From: Kamptonema formosum PCC 10802
GTDB taxonomy: Bacteria; Cyanobacteriota; Cyanobacteriia; Cyanobacteriales; Oscillatoriaceae
DNA: 48,941 nucleotides
Assembly (NCBI RefSeq): GCF_000332335.1
Contig: NZ_KB235948.1
Span: 5,605,720 to 5,654,660 of the forward strand
Direction of reading: 5' to 3'
In this document: in pieces, positions 1-8,811 of the stretch
Numbering within the stretch: the first letter of the stretch is position 1
Layout of the letters: every line of letters begins with the position of its first letter
The notes under the pieces: generated by a model
The model's database searches: none
Told to the model about the DNA's origin: nothing
Seen by the model: the letters and a program-made list of their open reading frames with translations, nothing else
Translations under genes and position numbers: made by a program

Positions 1-694
1 ATAGCCGCGATTTCCAATCGCCAGGAACCTACCGATTCTCGAAAAAAACCCCCACATTTTGAGAGCCTCGCTCTAGTATAAAAGCCCGCGTAGGCGGGCT
101 TTGTTTGTATAGCCGCGATTCCCAATCGCCAGGAACCTACCGATTCTCGAAAAAAACCCCCAACATTTTGAGAGCCTCGCTTTACTTTGAAAGCCCGCGG
201 AGGCGGGCTTTGTTTGTATAGCCGCGATTTTCAATTGCCAGGAACCTACCGATTTTTGAAAAAAAAACCCAACATTTTGAGAGCCTCGCTCTACTCTGAA
301 AGCCCGCGTAGGCGGGCTTTGTTTGTATAGCCGCGATTTCCAATCGCCAGGAACCTACCGATTCTCGAAAAAAAACCCCAACATTTTGAGAGCCTCGCTC
401 TACTCTGAAAGCCCGCGTAGGCGGGCTTTGTTTGTATAGCCGCGATTTCCAATCGCCAGGAACCTACCGATTCTCGAAAAAAACCCCCAACATTTTGAGA
501 GCCTCGCTCTACTCTGAAAGCCCGCGTAGGCGGGCTTTGTTTGTATAGCCGCGATTTCCAATCGCCAGGAACCTACCGATTCTCGAAAAAAACCCCCAAC
601 ATTTTGAGAGCCTCGCTCTACTCTGAAAGCCCGCGTAGGCGAGCTTTGTTTGTATAGCCGCGATTTCCAATCGCCAGGAACCTACCGATTCGCC
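1..694. repeat. 109-bp tandem repeat array, at least 6.4 copies
   Basis: Units begin at 1, 109, 218, 327, 436, 545 and 654, so the period is 108-109 bp and the last copy is cut short near 694. Each unit has the motif ATAGCCGCGATT...CAATCGCCAGG, an A-run/T-run pair (CTCGAAAA...TTTTGAGAG), and a GC hairpin AAGCCCGC-GTAG-GCGGGCTT followed by a T-rich stretch, so each unit carries a terminator-like stem. Copies differ by a few substitutions. The array starts at the first base of the window and may continue to the left. Related single copies lie at 1450-1673 and, inverted, beyond 48430. Confidence 0.95.
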
Positions 695-1057
695 AACAGC
701 TTCATAGCATTGTCCCCCAGAATAGGAAGAGTCACCCCTAGCTGGGGAAAAAGACAAAGGTATAATTGGCTCACCGCCTCACCTGTTTCCACAATAGCAT
801 GTTTTTTGGAGCGTGGGGGAAAAGCAGCATTTATTATTTAGCGCTATTTCCCGCTATTTCCAGCAATTAAACCCTATATCCCGCTCGCTTCAGCTATTTT
901 TGCATCGCTCCAGCTAGCAAGTCCTATTTTTTGCTCTTCCCGACAATTCCAGCCTGAAATATCGCTCTGCAAAAGTGATAGACAGCTATTTGTTTACTCG
1001 CTCTTACTAGAGATAAGAGAGCTTTGAGAGCTTACAATAATAAGCGAGGTAAAACCG
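695..1057. other. Gene-free stretch with short imperfect repeats
   Basis: No convincing gene is seen. From about 840 to 950 short words such as CGCTATTTCC and CGCTTCAGC recur imperfectly, as in decayed simple repeats. The last 100 bases are AT-rich and probably hold the promoter of the following small membrane protein gene, but no clear -35/-10 pair can be assigned. Confidence 0.5.
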
Positions 1058-1414
1058 ATGACTGTTTTGCGCCCAACCCACAAACAAGAGTTGCCGAATC
1101 CCCAATCAGCCCAAAGGGAGCTGACAAACCAAAGCCAACTGCCCAAAAAATATAAGAGAATCTGGGAGCTATTCGATTGTCTTGCCCTTAACATTGTAGG
1201 ATTTTGGGTCAACCCTTACCTGAGCTTGTGGTTGAGCCTCATCTGGCTGCTGCTGTCGTGGATAATAGAAGACATCGCCGAGAAACGGCGAGCCGGTGAG
1301 CGGAAAAAGACTGGCGTGCCGGCACTCGCCCTCTACCTAGCCCTGCTCGCCGGCACCCCAATTCTCACCTTCCAACTCCTCTCCCAAAACCCCACAGAAC
1401 AGCTCAAACAATAA
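1058..1414 (+). CDS. Small two-helix membrane protein, function unknown
   Basis: 118 residues. The first 45 residues are polar and rich in Q, K and R. A long hydrophobic stretch follows at about 45-70 (LNIVGFW through LLLSWII), then a basic connector (EKRRAGERKK) and a second hydrophobic segment at about 90-110. This fits a small inner-membrane protein with two transmembrane helices. A GCGAGGT sequence about 9 nt before the ATG is a plausible ribosome binding site. I do not recognise the family. It stands alone between repeat blocks, so it has no operon context. Confidence 0.6.
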   Translation: MTVLRPTHKQELPNPQSAQRELTNQSQLPKKYKRIWELFDCLALNIVGFWVNPYLSLWLSLIWLLLSWIIEDIAEKRRAGERKKTGVPALALYLALLAGTPILTFQLLSQNPTEQLKQ

Positions 1415-1439
1415 CTGCCAATTCCATTGTAGGGTGGGT

Positions 1440-1673
1440 TAGCGCTTCCCCCAGCCCGCGCAGGCGGGCTTCGTTTGTCGCAGTGAGTTTCAATCGCCAG
1501 GGATCTATCGCTTAAAGCTGGGGGGCTTGGCGGTTATAAACCGCAGCTATACAGACAAAACCCGCCTTCGCGGGTTTCAAGAATTTCAAAAGTCCGCGTT
1601 GGGCGAAGCCCTTCCCGCAGGGTAGGCGGACTTCGTTTGTCGCAGTGAGTTTCAATCGCCAGGATCTTAGCAA
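1440..1673. repeat. Dispersed copies of the window-edge repeat
   Basis: Two divergent forms of the array element recur here: GC hairpins (CCCGCGCAGGCGGG at about 1456, AACCCGCCTTCGCGGGTT at about 1559) next to TTTCAATCGCCAGG and GCGGTTATAAACCGC. The second half, GCTATACAGACAAAACCCGC, matches in inverse orientation the block near 48650-48710. These look like non-coding repeats nested in one another. Confidence 0.8.
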
Positions 1674-1708
1674 CAAAGCCTTCTACGGAAGCACACGAAC
1701 ATCCTACA

Positions 1709-1774
1709 GTAGGGGCGGGCTAACCCGAACTCTTTATACCACAGCAAAGAGTATTAGTCAACCCGCCCCCCACA
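1709..1774. repeat. GGGGCGGGTT-type inverted-repeat element, copy 1
   Basis: The ends GTAGGGGCGGG and CCCGCCCCCCAC are inverted repeats of about 11 bp enclosing some 45 bases. Similar units lie at 10273-10333 and 39286-39347, so this is a small dispersed MITE-like family without coding capacity. This copy ends 5 nt before the stop codon of the DUF4327 gene. Confidence 0.7.
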
Positions 1775-1778
1775 GAGA

Positions 1779-2003
1779 TCAATCATCGTCCCAATCCTCT
1801 CTGCCCATCAGATCGCCAATGCAATCTCTGAGCAAGAAATTGTTTTGTTCCAGCTCCGACTCCACCGCAGCCCACTCACGGGCGGGAATATAGCGGCACA
1901 GATTGTAAATCGGTTGCTTGCGACTGACAGCTTGGCTGCGCACCAGCCGGCGAGCCTCCTCTTGGATAAGATCCAGGGAGTATTTGAGAGATTGGAGCAC
2001 CAT
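1779..2003 (-). CDS. DUF4327 family protein
   Basis: 74 residues. The sequence pattern (SLKYSLDLIQEEARRLV, QPIYNLCRYIPAREW, FLLRDCIGDLMG, acidic C-terminus WDDD) is that of the cyanobacterial DUF4327 family as I know it, and the length is normal. No catalytic or metal-binding residues stand out and the family function is unknown. It lies 60 nt downstream of pdxA on the same strand, so the two may share a transcript. The 3' end abuts a small inverted-repeat element. Confidence 0.8.
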   Translation of the reverse strand: MVLQSLKYSLDLIQEEARRLVRSQAVSRKQPIYNLCRYIPAREWAAVESELEQNNFLLRDCIGDLMGREDWDDD

Positions 2004-2063
2004 AAGAAAAATTTTGTATTAAGCTCAGTCAAAGCCTAGCTTAACACAAAAAAGTAACAATTT

Positions 2064-3134
2064 TTACCCTGCCGGTGGCGAAACTTCCCCCCTGAGCGCC
2101 GCTCTCTGGTGAGCCAACTCAGCCCCTAGCTGAATTGCAGCTTTCATGCTAGAATCATCCGCTACCCCCCTGCCGGCAATATCAAAAGCCGTCCCGTGAT
2201 CCGGAGACGTGCGGACAAACGGCAACCCGACAGTGGTATTGACAGCGCGGTCAAAAGCCATTAACTTTACAGGTATCAACCCCTGGTCGTGATACATCGC
2301 CAAATAAGCGTCGTGAGCGCCACCACCGGCACCCGATTTGTACCACGCTTGTGCCGGTTTAACCCACATCGTATCCGGAGGCACCGGCCCATCTAACTGC
2401 AATTCTGGCCACCACTCGCGCTCCTCTTGCAGCCAGGGAATCAGCCAATCTTTCTCCTCCACTCCCAACTGCCCATTTTCCCCGCTGTGCGGATTCAACC
2501 CCGCAATCGCAATCCGGGGTTTTTCTATGCCAAAATCCTGCCGCAAGCACTCCACCAGCAAGTCGAGCTTTCTGGCGAGCAATTCTGGCGTCAGAGCCGC
2601 AGGTACTTGACAGAGTGGAATATGTGTGGTAGCTAGTAAAGTGCGGAGAGTCCAGCCGGTGTGGGGCGAACGCGCCACAAACAGCATCCCAAATCGCCGC
2701 ACACCGGCACGCTCAGCCAGGAGTTCCGTCTGGCCCGGGTACTCGTGGCCCGCTGCCTTCCAGCACGCCTTGGAAATTGGGCCGGTGACAATCCCCTGGA
2801 ACGAACCGGCAAGGGTGCCGGCAATCGCCGCCTCCATATAAGCAAAGCTCGCCGCCCCACTGGCAGCACTGCCGGTGCTGGTGGCCATCCCCGCCTCACC
2901 GGCACCCGCCTCCAAAATGTCCAGCCCCTCCGGGTTGGCCAGCACAGTCGCCCCCACACCCCGATCCAAAAGCTGCCGGTGCAGCTGGGCATAGGTCCGC
3001 TCCAGCACAGCCCGACTCCCCACCACCGTCACCTCACAGGTGCCGGTGACTGCTGGATCGGCCAAAGCCTTCAGAACCACCTCTGGCCCAATCCCCGCAG
3101 GATCGCCCAGAGTTACAGCGAGCTTCGGACGCAT
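2064..3134 (-). CDS. pdxA: 4-hydroxythreonine-4-phosphate dehydrogenase
   Basis: 356 residues, near the usual 330-350. PdxA oxidises 4-phosphohydroxy-L-threonine with NAD in the DXP-dependent route to pyridoxal 5'-phosphate. The start [19 protein letters not shown] is the family signature. Metal-site histidines are seen in ATTHIP and [11 protein letters not shown], and the C-terminal [11 protein letters not shown] motif is present. A cytosolic homodimeric enzyme in the family. It is divergent from petM (269 nt between starts) and precedes the DUF4327 gene. The C-terminal tail after GAELAHQRA is short and variable. Identification is secure. Confidence 0.97.
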   Translation of the reverse strand: MRPKLAVTLGDPAGIGPEVVLKALADPAVTGTCEVTVVGSRAVLERTYAQLHRQLLDRGVGATVLANPEGLDILEAGAGEAGMATSTGSAASGAASFAYMEAAIAGTLAGSFQGIVTGPISKACWKAAGHEYPGQTELLAERAGVRRFGMLFVARSPHTGWTLRTLLATTHIPLCQVPAALTPELLARKLDLLVECLRQDFGIEKPRIAIAGLNPHSGENGQLGVEEKDWLIPWLQEEREWWPELQLDGPVPPDTMWVKPAQAWYKSGAGGGAHDAYLAMYHDQGLIPVKLMAFDRAVNTTVGLPFVRTSPDHGTAFDIAGRGVADDSSMKAAIQLGAELAHQRAALRGEVSPPAG

Positions 3135-3402
3135 ATTCTTGATTATCCGATTGATTAGTGTAAGTTATTAATTGAGTGGCGTTAAGCTGAAACCCAATCC
3201 TATTTTGGATTATACCAGGTTTCCCCTCCCCGCCATCTAAAACCTAAACTCTCGAATCCGGCGGGCCGGCTTCCCGGGCAAAAATCCCCCTCACTCAGTG
3301 CCGGCGTTCTTCAAGTGCCACAACAGGGTTAGAATAAATCGCGTAAAGGGGACTGCAAAATCCCAGCTGACCTTAAAGTGATTGTAAAGGAGCGTTAAGA
3401 AA

Positions 3403-3507
3403 ATGAGCGGCGAGATTTTCACCACGGCATTTCTGTCTTTTAGCCTGATCCTGGTTGGGATAGTCCTCGGTTACGGATTGCTGAAACTGCAAGGCGGCGA
3501 AGAATAG
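3403..3507 (+). CDS. petM: Cytochrome b6f complex subunit PetM (subunit VII)
   Basis: 34 residues beginning [19 protein letters not shown]. PetM is one of the small single-helix subunits at the periphery of the thylakoid cytochrome b6f complex, which carries electrons from plastoquinol to plastocyanin or cytochrome c6. Residues 5-28 form the one transmembrane helix and the C-terminus is short and acidic (GGEE), as in other cyanobacteria. AAGGAG at 3387-3392 is a good ribosome binding site 10 nt before the ATG. The gene is monocistronic: it is divergent from pdxA and followed by a tandem repeat. Confidence 0.95.
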   Translation: MSGEIFTTAFLSFSLILVGIVLGYGLLKLQGGEE

Positions 3508-3529
3508 CCCGCCCGGTGCCGGTGGGGCT

Positions 3530-3677
3530 AATGCCCCACTGCAAACTTTTGGGCATTAGCCCAACTACGAACTTTTGGGCATTAGCCCAACTACGAACCT
3601 TGGGGCATTAGCCCAACTGCGAACCTTGGGGCATTAGCCCAACTGCGAACTTTTGGGCATTAGCCCAACTGCGAACG
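3530..3677. repeat. 26-bp tandem repeat, about five copies
   Basis: The unit TTTTGGGCATTAGCCCAACTACGAAC is repeated with small changes (CTTGGGG for TTTTGGG). Each unit holds the short palindrome TGGGC-ATTA-GCCCA. The array fills the space between the convergent petM and ArsR-family genes, where it could serve as a series of weak hairpins at transcript ends. A related word (GGGCTTTAGCCCAACT) forms arrays at 25117-25327 and 33156-33221. Confidence 0.9.
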
Positions 3678-3685
3678 GGGCTCGC

Positions 3686-4096
3686 TCACTCCGCCGGCTC
3701 ATCCAAGTGCTCCGCCACCTCCCGGTAAAGGTTGAGGACGTGGCCATCTTTCAAACAGTAGAAAACATTCCGCCCCTGCTTGCGATAGCTCACCAGGCGC
3801 ATCGCCCGCAACAGACGCAGCTGGTGGGAAACAGCAGACTCACTCATTTTCACCGCCGCCGCCAAGTCGCAGACGCACAGCTCTCGCACCGCCAAGGCAG
3901 ACACGATGCGCAAACGGTTGGCATCGCCCAGCAAACTGAAAAATTCTGCCATCCGCTGCGCTTTTTCCGAGCTGAGAATGTCCCGGTGCAAAAGACGCAC
4001 GCTGCTCAGATCCACGGGATGCGCCACCTCGCAGCCGAGGTCATCTGCTACCGGCACAGAAGCACTTTCAGTTTCAGCGTAAAGCGGGTTGGACAT
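3686..4096 (-). CDS. ArsR/SmtB-family metal-sensing repressor (ZiaR-like)
   Basis: 136 residues, winged helix-turn-helix. The recognition region SESAVSHQLRLLRAMRLVSYRKQGR is nearly identical to SmtB and ZiaR as I recall them. Two metal sites can be read: an alpha3N-type site with C74 and C76 (ELCVCDL) plus C22 and H26 in the N-terminal arm, and an alpha5 site D117, H119, H130, E133 with exactly SmtB spacing. Having both resembles the zinc sensor ZiaR of Synechocystis, where zinc binding releases DNA and de-represses a P-type ATPase. No such transporter is in the window, and no typical 12-2-12 operator was seen upstream. Specificity (Zn, Cd, Co) is not decided by sequence. Confidence 0.9.
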   Translation of the reverse strand: MSNPLYAETESASVPVADDLGCEVAHPVDLSSVRLLHRDILSSEKAQRMAEFFSLLGDANRLRIVSALAVRELCVCDLAAAVKMSESAVSHQLRLLRAMRLVSYRKQGRNVFYCLKDGHVLNLYREVAEHLDEPAE

Positions 4097-4156
4097 AACA
4101 AGCTTGGGAATATTGCAGCCGACTCTTAACTTTACCTTAGCTTTAACACGTCTCAG

Positions 4157-4312
4157 CTGTCAGGGCATAGGGCATAGGGCATAGGGCATAGGGGTTATAT
4201 GCCCAATGCGAGCGTGCCCAATGCGAGCGTGCCCAGTGCCCCACGCCCACTGCCCCATGCCCACTGCCCCATGCCCACTGCCCCATGCCCCATGCCCCAC
4301 ACCCCTGTCCGC
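4157..4312. repeat. Heptamer-type short tandem repeats
   Basis: Four copies of AGGGCAT run into degenerate repeats of GCGAGCGTGCCCAAT and ATGCCCACTGCCCC. This type of heptanucleotide repeat is common between genes of filamentous cyanobacteria. It separates the divergent ArsR-family and ycf39 genes. The same family recurs at 13572-13700. Confidence 0.9.
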
Positions 4313-4391
4313 TTTTTGTTAAGTTTTGTGTCAAAATGAGAAAAGGTCTGATAGCATTTAAGAGAACTTTTAAGATTCCTAATAATCCGGC

Positions 4392-5363
4392 ATGAGTTTA
4401 TTGGTTGTCGGTGCCACCGGCACATTAGGCAGACAGGTCGCCCGTCGTGCCTTGGATGAAGGGCACCAAGTACGCTGTTTAGTCCGCAGTCCTAAGAAAG
4501 CAGCCTTTCTCAAAGAATGGGGCGCTGAACTGGTGCGGGGAGACCTGTGCGACCCCGAAAGTCTGCCACCGGCCCTTGCCGGTGTTACTGCTGTCATCGA
4601 TGCGGCAACTGCCCGCCCCACGGACTCCCTGAGCGTCAAACAAGTGGACTGGGACGGAAAAGTGGCACTGATTCAAGCAGCCAAAGCCGCCGGAGTCGAG
4701 CGCTACATATTCTTTTCGATTCTCGACGCCGAGAAATACCGTCACGTCCCGCTGATGGAGATTAAGTGCTGCACCGAGCTTTTCCTGGCGGAATCCGGCT
4801 TGAACTACACCACCCTGCAGCTTTGCGGCTTCATGCAGGGGCTGATTGGCCAGTACGCCATTCCCATATTGGAGAATCAGGCGGTTTGGGTAACAGGCGA
4901 ATCCGCGCCGGTCGCCTATATGGACACCCAGGACATTGCCAAATTTGCCATCCGCGCCCTTTCCGTTCCAGAAACCGAAAAGAAAGCTTTTCCCGTTGTG
5001 GGGACTCGCGCTTGGAGTGCCGATGAAATTATCGCTCTGTGCCAGCGACTGTCTGGGCAGCAGCCAAAAGTCACCCGCCTCCCGCTCAACCTGCTGCGTA
5101 CCGTCCGCAAAGCCACGATGTTTTTTCAGTGGGGCTGGAATGTGGCTGACCGGCTGGCCTTTGCCGAAGTGCTCGCCACCGGCAAACCCCTAACGGCTGA
5201 GATGGATGAGGTCTACAGCGTCTTCCAGCTAGACCCCAGAGAAACCACCACCCTCGAAGAGTATTTTCAAGAATACTACAGCCGGATTTTGAAAAAGTTG
5301 AAAGAGCTGAATTACGAGCAAGCTAAGCTCAAGAAGGAGTCAAAAAGAAAAGTTCCTTTTTAA
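4392..5363 (+). CDS. ycf39: Ycf39-type NAD(P)-binding protein (atypical SDR, NmrA-like)
   Basis: 323 residues. An N-terminal Rossmann motif GATGTLGRQVARRALDEGH begins at residue 7, and VRCLVRSP, WGAELVRGDL and FFSILDAE follow as in the Ycf39 family of cyanobacteria and plastids. In Synechocystis, Ycf39 binds high-light-inducible proteins and helps chlorophyll delivery to newly made photosystem II D1 protein; the role here is inferred by homology. An Hlip gene is in the window but 26 kb away. The C-terminus is lysine-rich (KKLKELNYEQAKLKKESKRK). No transmembrane helix is evident. Confidence 0.92.
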   Translation: MSLLVVGATGTLGRQVARRALDEGHQVRCLVRSPKKAAFLKEWGAELVRGDLCDPESLPPALAGVTAVIDAATARPTDSLSVKQVDWDGKVALIQAAKAAGVERYIFFSILDAEKYRHVPLMEIKCCTELFLAESGLNYTTLQLCGFMQGLIGQYAIPILENQAVWVTGESAPVAYMDTQDIAKFAIRALSVPETEKKAFPVVGTRAWSADEIIALCQRLSGQQPKVTRLPLNLLRTVRKATMFFQWGWNVADRLAFAEVLATGKPLTAEMDEVYSVFQLDPRETTTLEEYFQEYYSRILKKLKELNYEQAKLKKESKRKVPF

Positions 5364-5684
5364 TATTAGTCTCACTTCCGAGAGGTTTATTGGCATATAG
5401 CCGCGCCGGTGACAGCCACAAGGCCCCTCGGCAGCAGTGGCTGCATTTCCTGGAAGGAGAGGGTTGCCGGTTTGGGGTGTGCCTAGCAAGCGCCGTCAAA
5501 ATGTGGCAGGATAAACCTAACCAACTCAGCCAACAACTTGCTGGAGGGGCTGAACGCTCTCTGACGGAGAGCCGGCGCAGCCAGCAGTAGCGGCGATCAG
5601 TTCCATTGGCCCCCGGCGCACCGGCAGCCGTGGGTGGCAACCAGATTCCGAATTCAAGCAACATCTCAACTCTAACCCAGACTC
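5364..5684. other. Intergenic region between ycf39 and the NAD kinase gene
   Basis: 321 bases without a supportable gene. No tandem array or strong hairpin with a T-run is seen. A partial inverted repeat (CTCAGCCAAC...GGCTGA) lies near 5525-5555. Any promoter of the NAD kinase gene should be here, but none is clear. Confidence 0.4.
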
Positions 5685-6602
5685 GTGCCCAAAGCTGGCA
5701 TTATCTACAACGACGTTAAACCCGTAGCTTGTCGAATTGCCGAAGAATGGCAGGACAAGCTAACTTCCTGCGGTTGGGAAGTGTGTGTGACCACCGGTGC
5801 CGGAGGGATTCTGGGCTATTCCAGCCCGGATAAGCCAGTCTGCCACACACCCATCGACCACCTGGTCCCTCCCGGTTTCGACAGCGAGATGGCTTTTGCC
5901 GTGGTGTTGGGGGGAGATGGCACAGTGCTGTCGGCCTTTCGCCAAGTAGCCCCCTGTGGCGTTCCGCTGCTAACCGTCAATACCGGCCACATGGGTTTCC
6001 TGACGGAAGTCTATATCAACAACCTGCCGCAAGCGATGGAAAAAGTGCTCGCCGGCGAGTACGCCATTGAAGAGCGGACAATGCTCTCAGTGCAGCAGGT
6101 CCGCGACGGTGTGGCGCAGTGGGAAGCGCTGTGTCTCAATGAAATGGTGCTGCACCGGGAACCGCTCACCTGCATGTGCCACTTTGAAATCGAAGTGGGC
6201 AGGCACGCGCCGGTGGATATTGCCGCCGACGGCATCATCGTATCCACGCCCACCGGCTCGACAGGCTATGGGCTGTCTGCCGGCGGGCCGGTGATCACCC
6301 CCGGGGTGCCGGTGTTGCAGCTGCTGCCCATTTGCCCCCACTCCCTGGCCTCCCGCGCCCTCGTGTTTGCCAACACCGAGCCGGTGACCATTTTTCCCGC
6401 CAATCCCGACCGGCTGGTCATGGTGGTGGATGGCAACGCCGGCTGCTACGTCCTGCCAGACGATCGGGTGCGCGTGCAGCGCTCCCCTTACCCCGCCCGC
6501 TTCATTCGCCTGCAACCCCCTGAGTTTTTCCACCTGTTGCGCGAAAAATTGGGCTGGGGTCTGCCCCACATCGCCAAACCCACCTCTGTCGAGCTGCCCT
6601 AA
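5685..6602 (+). CDS. nadK: NAD(+) kinase
   Basis: 305 residues from a GTG start; the N-terminus [21 protein letters not shown] matches cyanobacterial NAD kinases, which supports this start. The enzyme phosphorylates NAD to NADP with ATP. Motifs in order: [11 protein letters not shown] (residues about 76-86), [18 protein letters not shown], and the NAD-binding block [20 protein letters not shown]. It belongs to the cyanobacterial group that exists beside a second, shorter NAD kinase in most genomes. It stands alone, with 320 nt upstream and 850 nt downstream free of genes. Confidence 0.96.
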   Translation: MPKAGIIYNDVKPVACRIAEEWQDKLTSCGWEVCVTTGAGGILGYSSPDKPVCHTPIDHLVPPGFDSEMAFAVVLGGDGTVLSAFRQVAPCGVPLLTVNTGHMGFLTEVYINNLPQAMEKVLAGEYAIEERTMLSVQQVRDGVAQWEALCLNEMVLHREPLTCMCHFEIEVGRHAPVDIAADGIIVSTPTGSTGYGLSAGGPVITPGVPVLQLLPICPHSLASRALVFANTEPVTIFPANPDRLVMVVDGNAGCYVLPDDRVRVQRSPYPARFIRLQPPEFFHLLREKLGWGLPHIAKPTSVELP

Positions 6603-7458
6603 CACCGTTTCCGGCTTTCAGCTTTGCTGTAGCGGGGCAGCTTCCCAACTGCCCCCAAAAGGCGAGAAACCCCTCAAATTTACCCTGCGATCGATAAAAT
6701 GATATCGTATCCGGTTGTATATTAATTTTAATAAACTATCGGGTTCAGGGAACAATCTAGCCAGCTAGGAATTGCGTCTAATACTTAGTTTTCAAAGTCA
6801 GTATTAACCCAAGTTACTACTTAGAAAAAATTCTGGCTTTCAGCCCTTCTAACCCCTCCTGCAGACTAGAAAAGCCCCCTTCTCTAGTCTCCGTTGGTGC
6901 GGCACGACCGATCCGTCTGGGGGGAGCGAAAAACTTGCGGTTTGGAACTAGCAACTTGAGTTAGCCCAGAACCCCGGTTTCTTAAAGAAACCGGGGTTCT
7001 GAAATTTACGCGAAGGTTATTAACGCGCTATATCTCAGGGAGAAAGCCGGCCCCTTATTTCCTGGCTGTTAACCAGAGAGAAGCCTGGAAACCGATTTGC
7101 AAGCAGTCATCACAGGGCATTGCCGGCGTCACCGGATAAAAAAATCCGCACTTCACTGAATGCCCGACTCCCCACACCCGACCTTAAACCCCAACCCCTA
7201 ACCCCCGGGACTGAGGCGCAATTCAACCTGTAAATTTTTCACAAGAGGAATCCAGAACGGGAGGGGAGCACCTCAAAAGTAGCTGAGAGAGACACAGGCC
7301 GGCAAGTCTCTGGCGGGGTGCTGTTAACAATTCTTCACCATTCAGCCGCATGGTCTTGGTGACAGGAGCCGGCAGTGCTGCGCAACTGGTCGAGAAGATG
7401 CTACAACAGATAAAAGACAAAACCGTCACAGTATTTATACTCAACTTGGCCCATCTCT
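6603..7458. other. Long intergenic region with one palindromic repeat
   Basis: 856 bases without a supportable gene. Positions 6968-7000 hold an AGAACCCCGGTTTCT / AGAAACCGGGGTTCT inverted repeat of 15 bp arms, a member of the AGAAACCCGGTTTCT family. The first part (6690-6850) is AT-rich. Around 7140-7205 there is a C-rich run of the ACCCCAACCCCTAACCCCC type. A small RNA cannot be ruled out. Confidence 0.5.
6968..7000. repeat. AGAAACCCGGTTTCT-family inverted repeat
   Basis: Perfect 15-bp arms around a 3-base spacer. This copy carries a compensated change (CCCC in one arm, GGGG in the other), so pairing is kept while sequence drifts. That suggests the folded form matters or that arms are corrected against each other. 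Confidence 0.9.
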
Positions 7459-8154
7459 ATGAGTCACGTCACCGTTGAGCGCAGTCCTTGCCTGCTGGTG
7501 ATTGAAACGGACGAAGTGCTGGCGCAACACGTCAGTCTGGATTTGAAAGAAGCGGGCTATGACCCAGTTGTGGCGTATGACGCCACCACCGGCCTCCAGA
7601 AAGCCCGGGAACTGCAGCCGGCTCTGATAGTCGTAGATCGGATGCTGGCGGGAGACTCGGGGCTGTCTGTGTGCAGCCAGCTCAGGAGCGCCGGCAATCG
7701 GGTGCCGGTGGTGATATTAATGGCCCGCGATACAGTCGAAGATCGAGTGGCTTGCTTGGAGGCGGGGGCGGATGATTACTTTCTCAAGCCCTATCGCAGC
7801 GAAGAGTTTTTGAAGCTGGTGCGCCTCTACCTCAAGCCGGATGACGGTGGTGCGGAGCAGTTGCGCTTTGGCGACCTGGCACTCGATTTGTCCAACCGCA
7901 GAGCCCTGCGCAACGGACGGGTGATTGAGCTGACGATGAAGGAATTTGAGCTGTTACGTTTCTTAATGGAGCACCCCCGGGAAGTGCTGACCCGCGAACA
8001 GATTCTGGAAAATGTTTGGGGTTACGACTTCATGGGAGAGTCGAACGTCATAGAAGTGTATATCCGCTATTTGCGCCTGAAACTGGAAGATGACGGCCAA
8101 AAGCGCCTGATTCAGACAGTCCGGGGCGTAGGTTACGTTTTGCGGGAATCCTAG
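7459..8154 (+). CDS. OmpR-type response regulator with an atypical receiver pocket (NblR-like)
   Basis: 231 residues: receiver domain (about 11-122) and winged-helix DNA-binding domain (about 132-229, ending TVRGVGYVLRE). The phospho-acceptor aspartate D60 (VVDRMLAG) and K110 (LKPYR) are present, but the acidic pair is E16-T17 rather than two acids, and M88 (ILMARD) stands where a conserved Thr/Ser is expected. Such a degenerate pocket, the length and the cyanobacterial setting recall NblR, which controls phycobilisome breakdown under nutrient stress and works without phosphorylation in Synechococcus; the name is an inference. No histidine kinase lies nearby. The DUF192 gene follows after 78 nt. 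Confidence 0.9.
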   Translation: MSHVTVERSPCLLVIETDEVLAQHVSLDLKEAGYDPVVAYDATTGLQKARELQPALIVVDRMLAGDSGLSVCSQLRSAGNRVPVVILMARDTVEDRVACLEAGADDYFLKPYRSEEFLKLVRLYLKPDDGGAEQLRFGDLALDLSNRRALRNGRVIELTMKEFELLRFLMEHPREVLTREQILENVWGYDFMGESNVIEVYIRYLRLKLEDDGQKRLIQTVRGVGYVLRES

Positions 8155-8232
8155 CGGGGTGTGCGGGGGATTTTCCTGGTGTTCTCGTGGCCGGAGATAT
8201 TTTCGGCAGCCCGGAAATCCAAAATCTAAAAT

Positions 8233-8811
8233 ATGAAGTCTAATATCGATATGAATGATTGTGACACTTGGTTGGCAATATTGCTCAGTATGTGGTTGAC
8301 TGGCTGTTCGCCACCGGCACCGGCTCTCTCTGGGCCAGGAGGTGTCGGCGCGCCTCCAAGTCCAGCACCAGCGGCGCAGATGTTCCCGTCTAGGGGACAG
8401 CAGCTGCCCATTTCAGCGAAAGCCACCATAGCTGGCCAGGTGATTCAGCTGGAAGTGGCCACGACACCCGAACAGCAGGCCACAGGCTTGATGTACCGGA
8501 CATCCCTGGCGGATGACCGGGGCATGCTGTTTCCCTTTGACCCGCCGCGCCAGGTCGCCTTCTGGATGAAGAACGTTCCCATTAAGTTGGATATGATCTT
8601 TCTGAGGAATGGGGAAGTCAAAGAGATCGCCGCCAATGTTCCTCCGTGCGAGGAAACGCCGTGCTCTGCCTACGGGCCGGCGGCAGCGGCTATCGACAGC
8701 GTGATTGAACTGCGGGGCGGGCGAGCCGCTGAACTGGGCCTCAAGGTCGGCGACCGCATTGCCGTCGAGTTTTTAGACGCTGACAGCAAAGGTGCCGAAG
8801 ACGGGAGATAG
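8233..8811 (+). CDS. DUF192 family lipoprotein
   Basis: 192 residues. The N-terminus has a hydrophobic stretch ending in a lipobox (WLTGC, Cys25), then a Pro/Ala-rich linker, then a DUF192 domain from about residue 65 with TPEQQATGLMYRTSL, MLFPFD, VAFWMKNV and a PPCEETPC cysteine pair typical of the family. It should be exported and lipid-anchored. The family function is unknown. The gene is 78 nt after the response regulator and may be cotranscribed with it. Confidence 0.9.
   Translation: MKSNIDMNDCDTWLAILLSMWLTGCSPPAPALSGPGGVGAPPSPAPAAQMFPSRGQQLPISAKATIAGQVIQLEVATTPEQQATGLMYRTSLADDRGMLFPFDPPRQVAFWMKNVPIKLDMIFLRNGEVKEIAANVPPCEETPCSAYGPAAAAIDSVIELRGGRAAELGLKVGDRIAVEFLDADSKGAEDGR

Noticed and set aside
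1-694. CRISPR array at the left edge
   Set aside because: The whole 109-bp unit is conserved between copies; there are no variable spacers.
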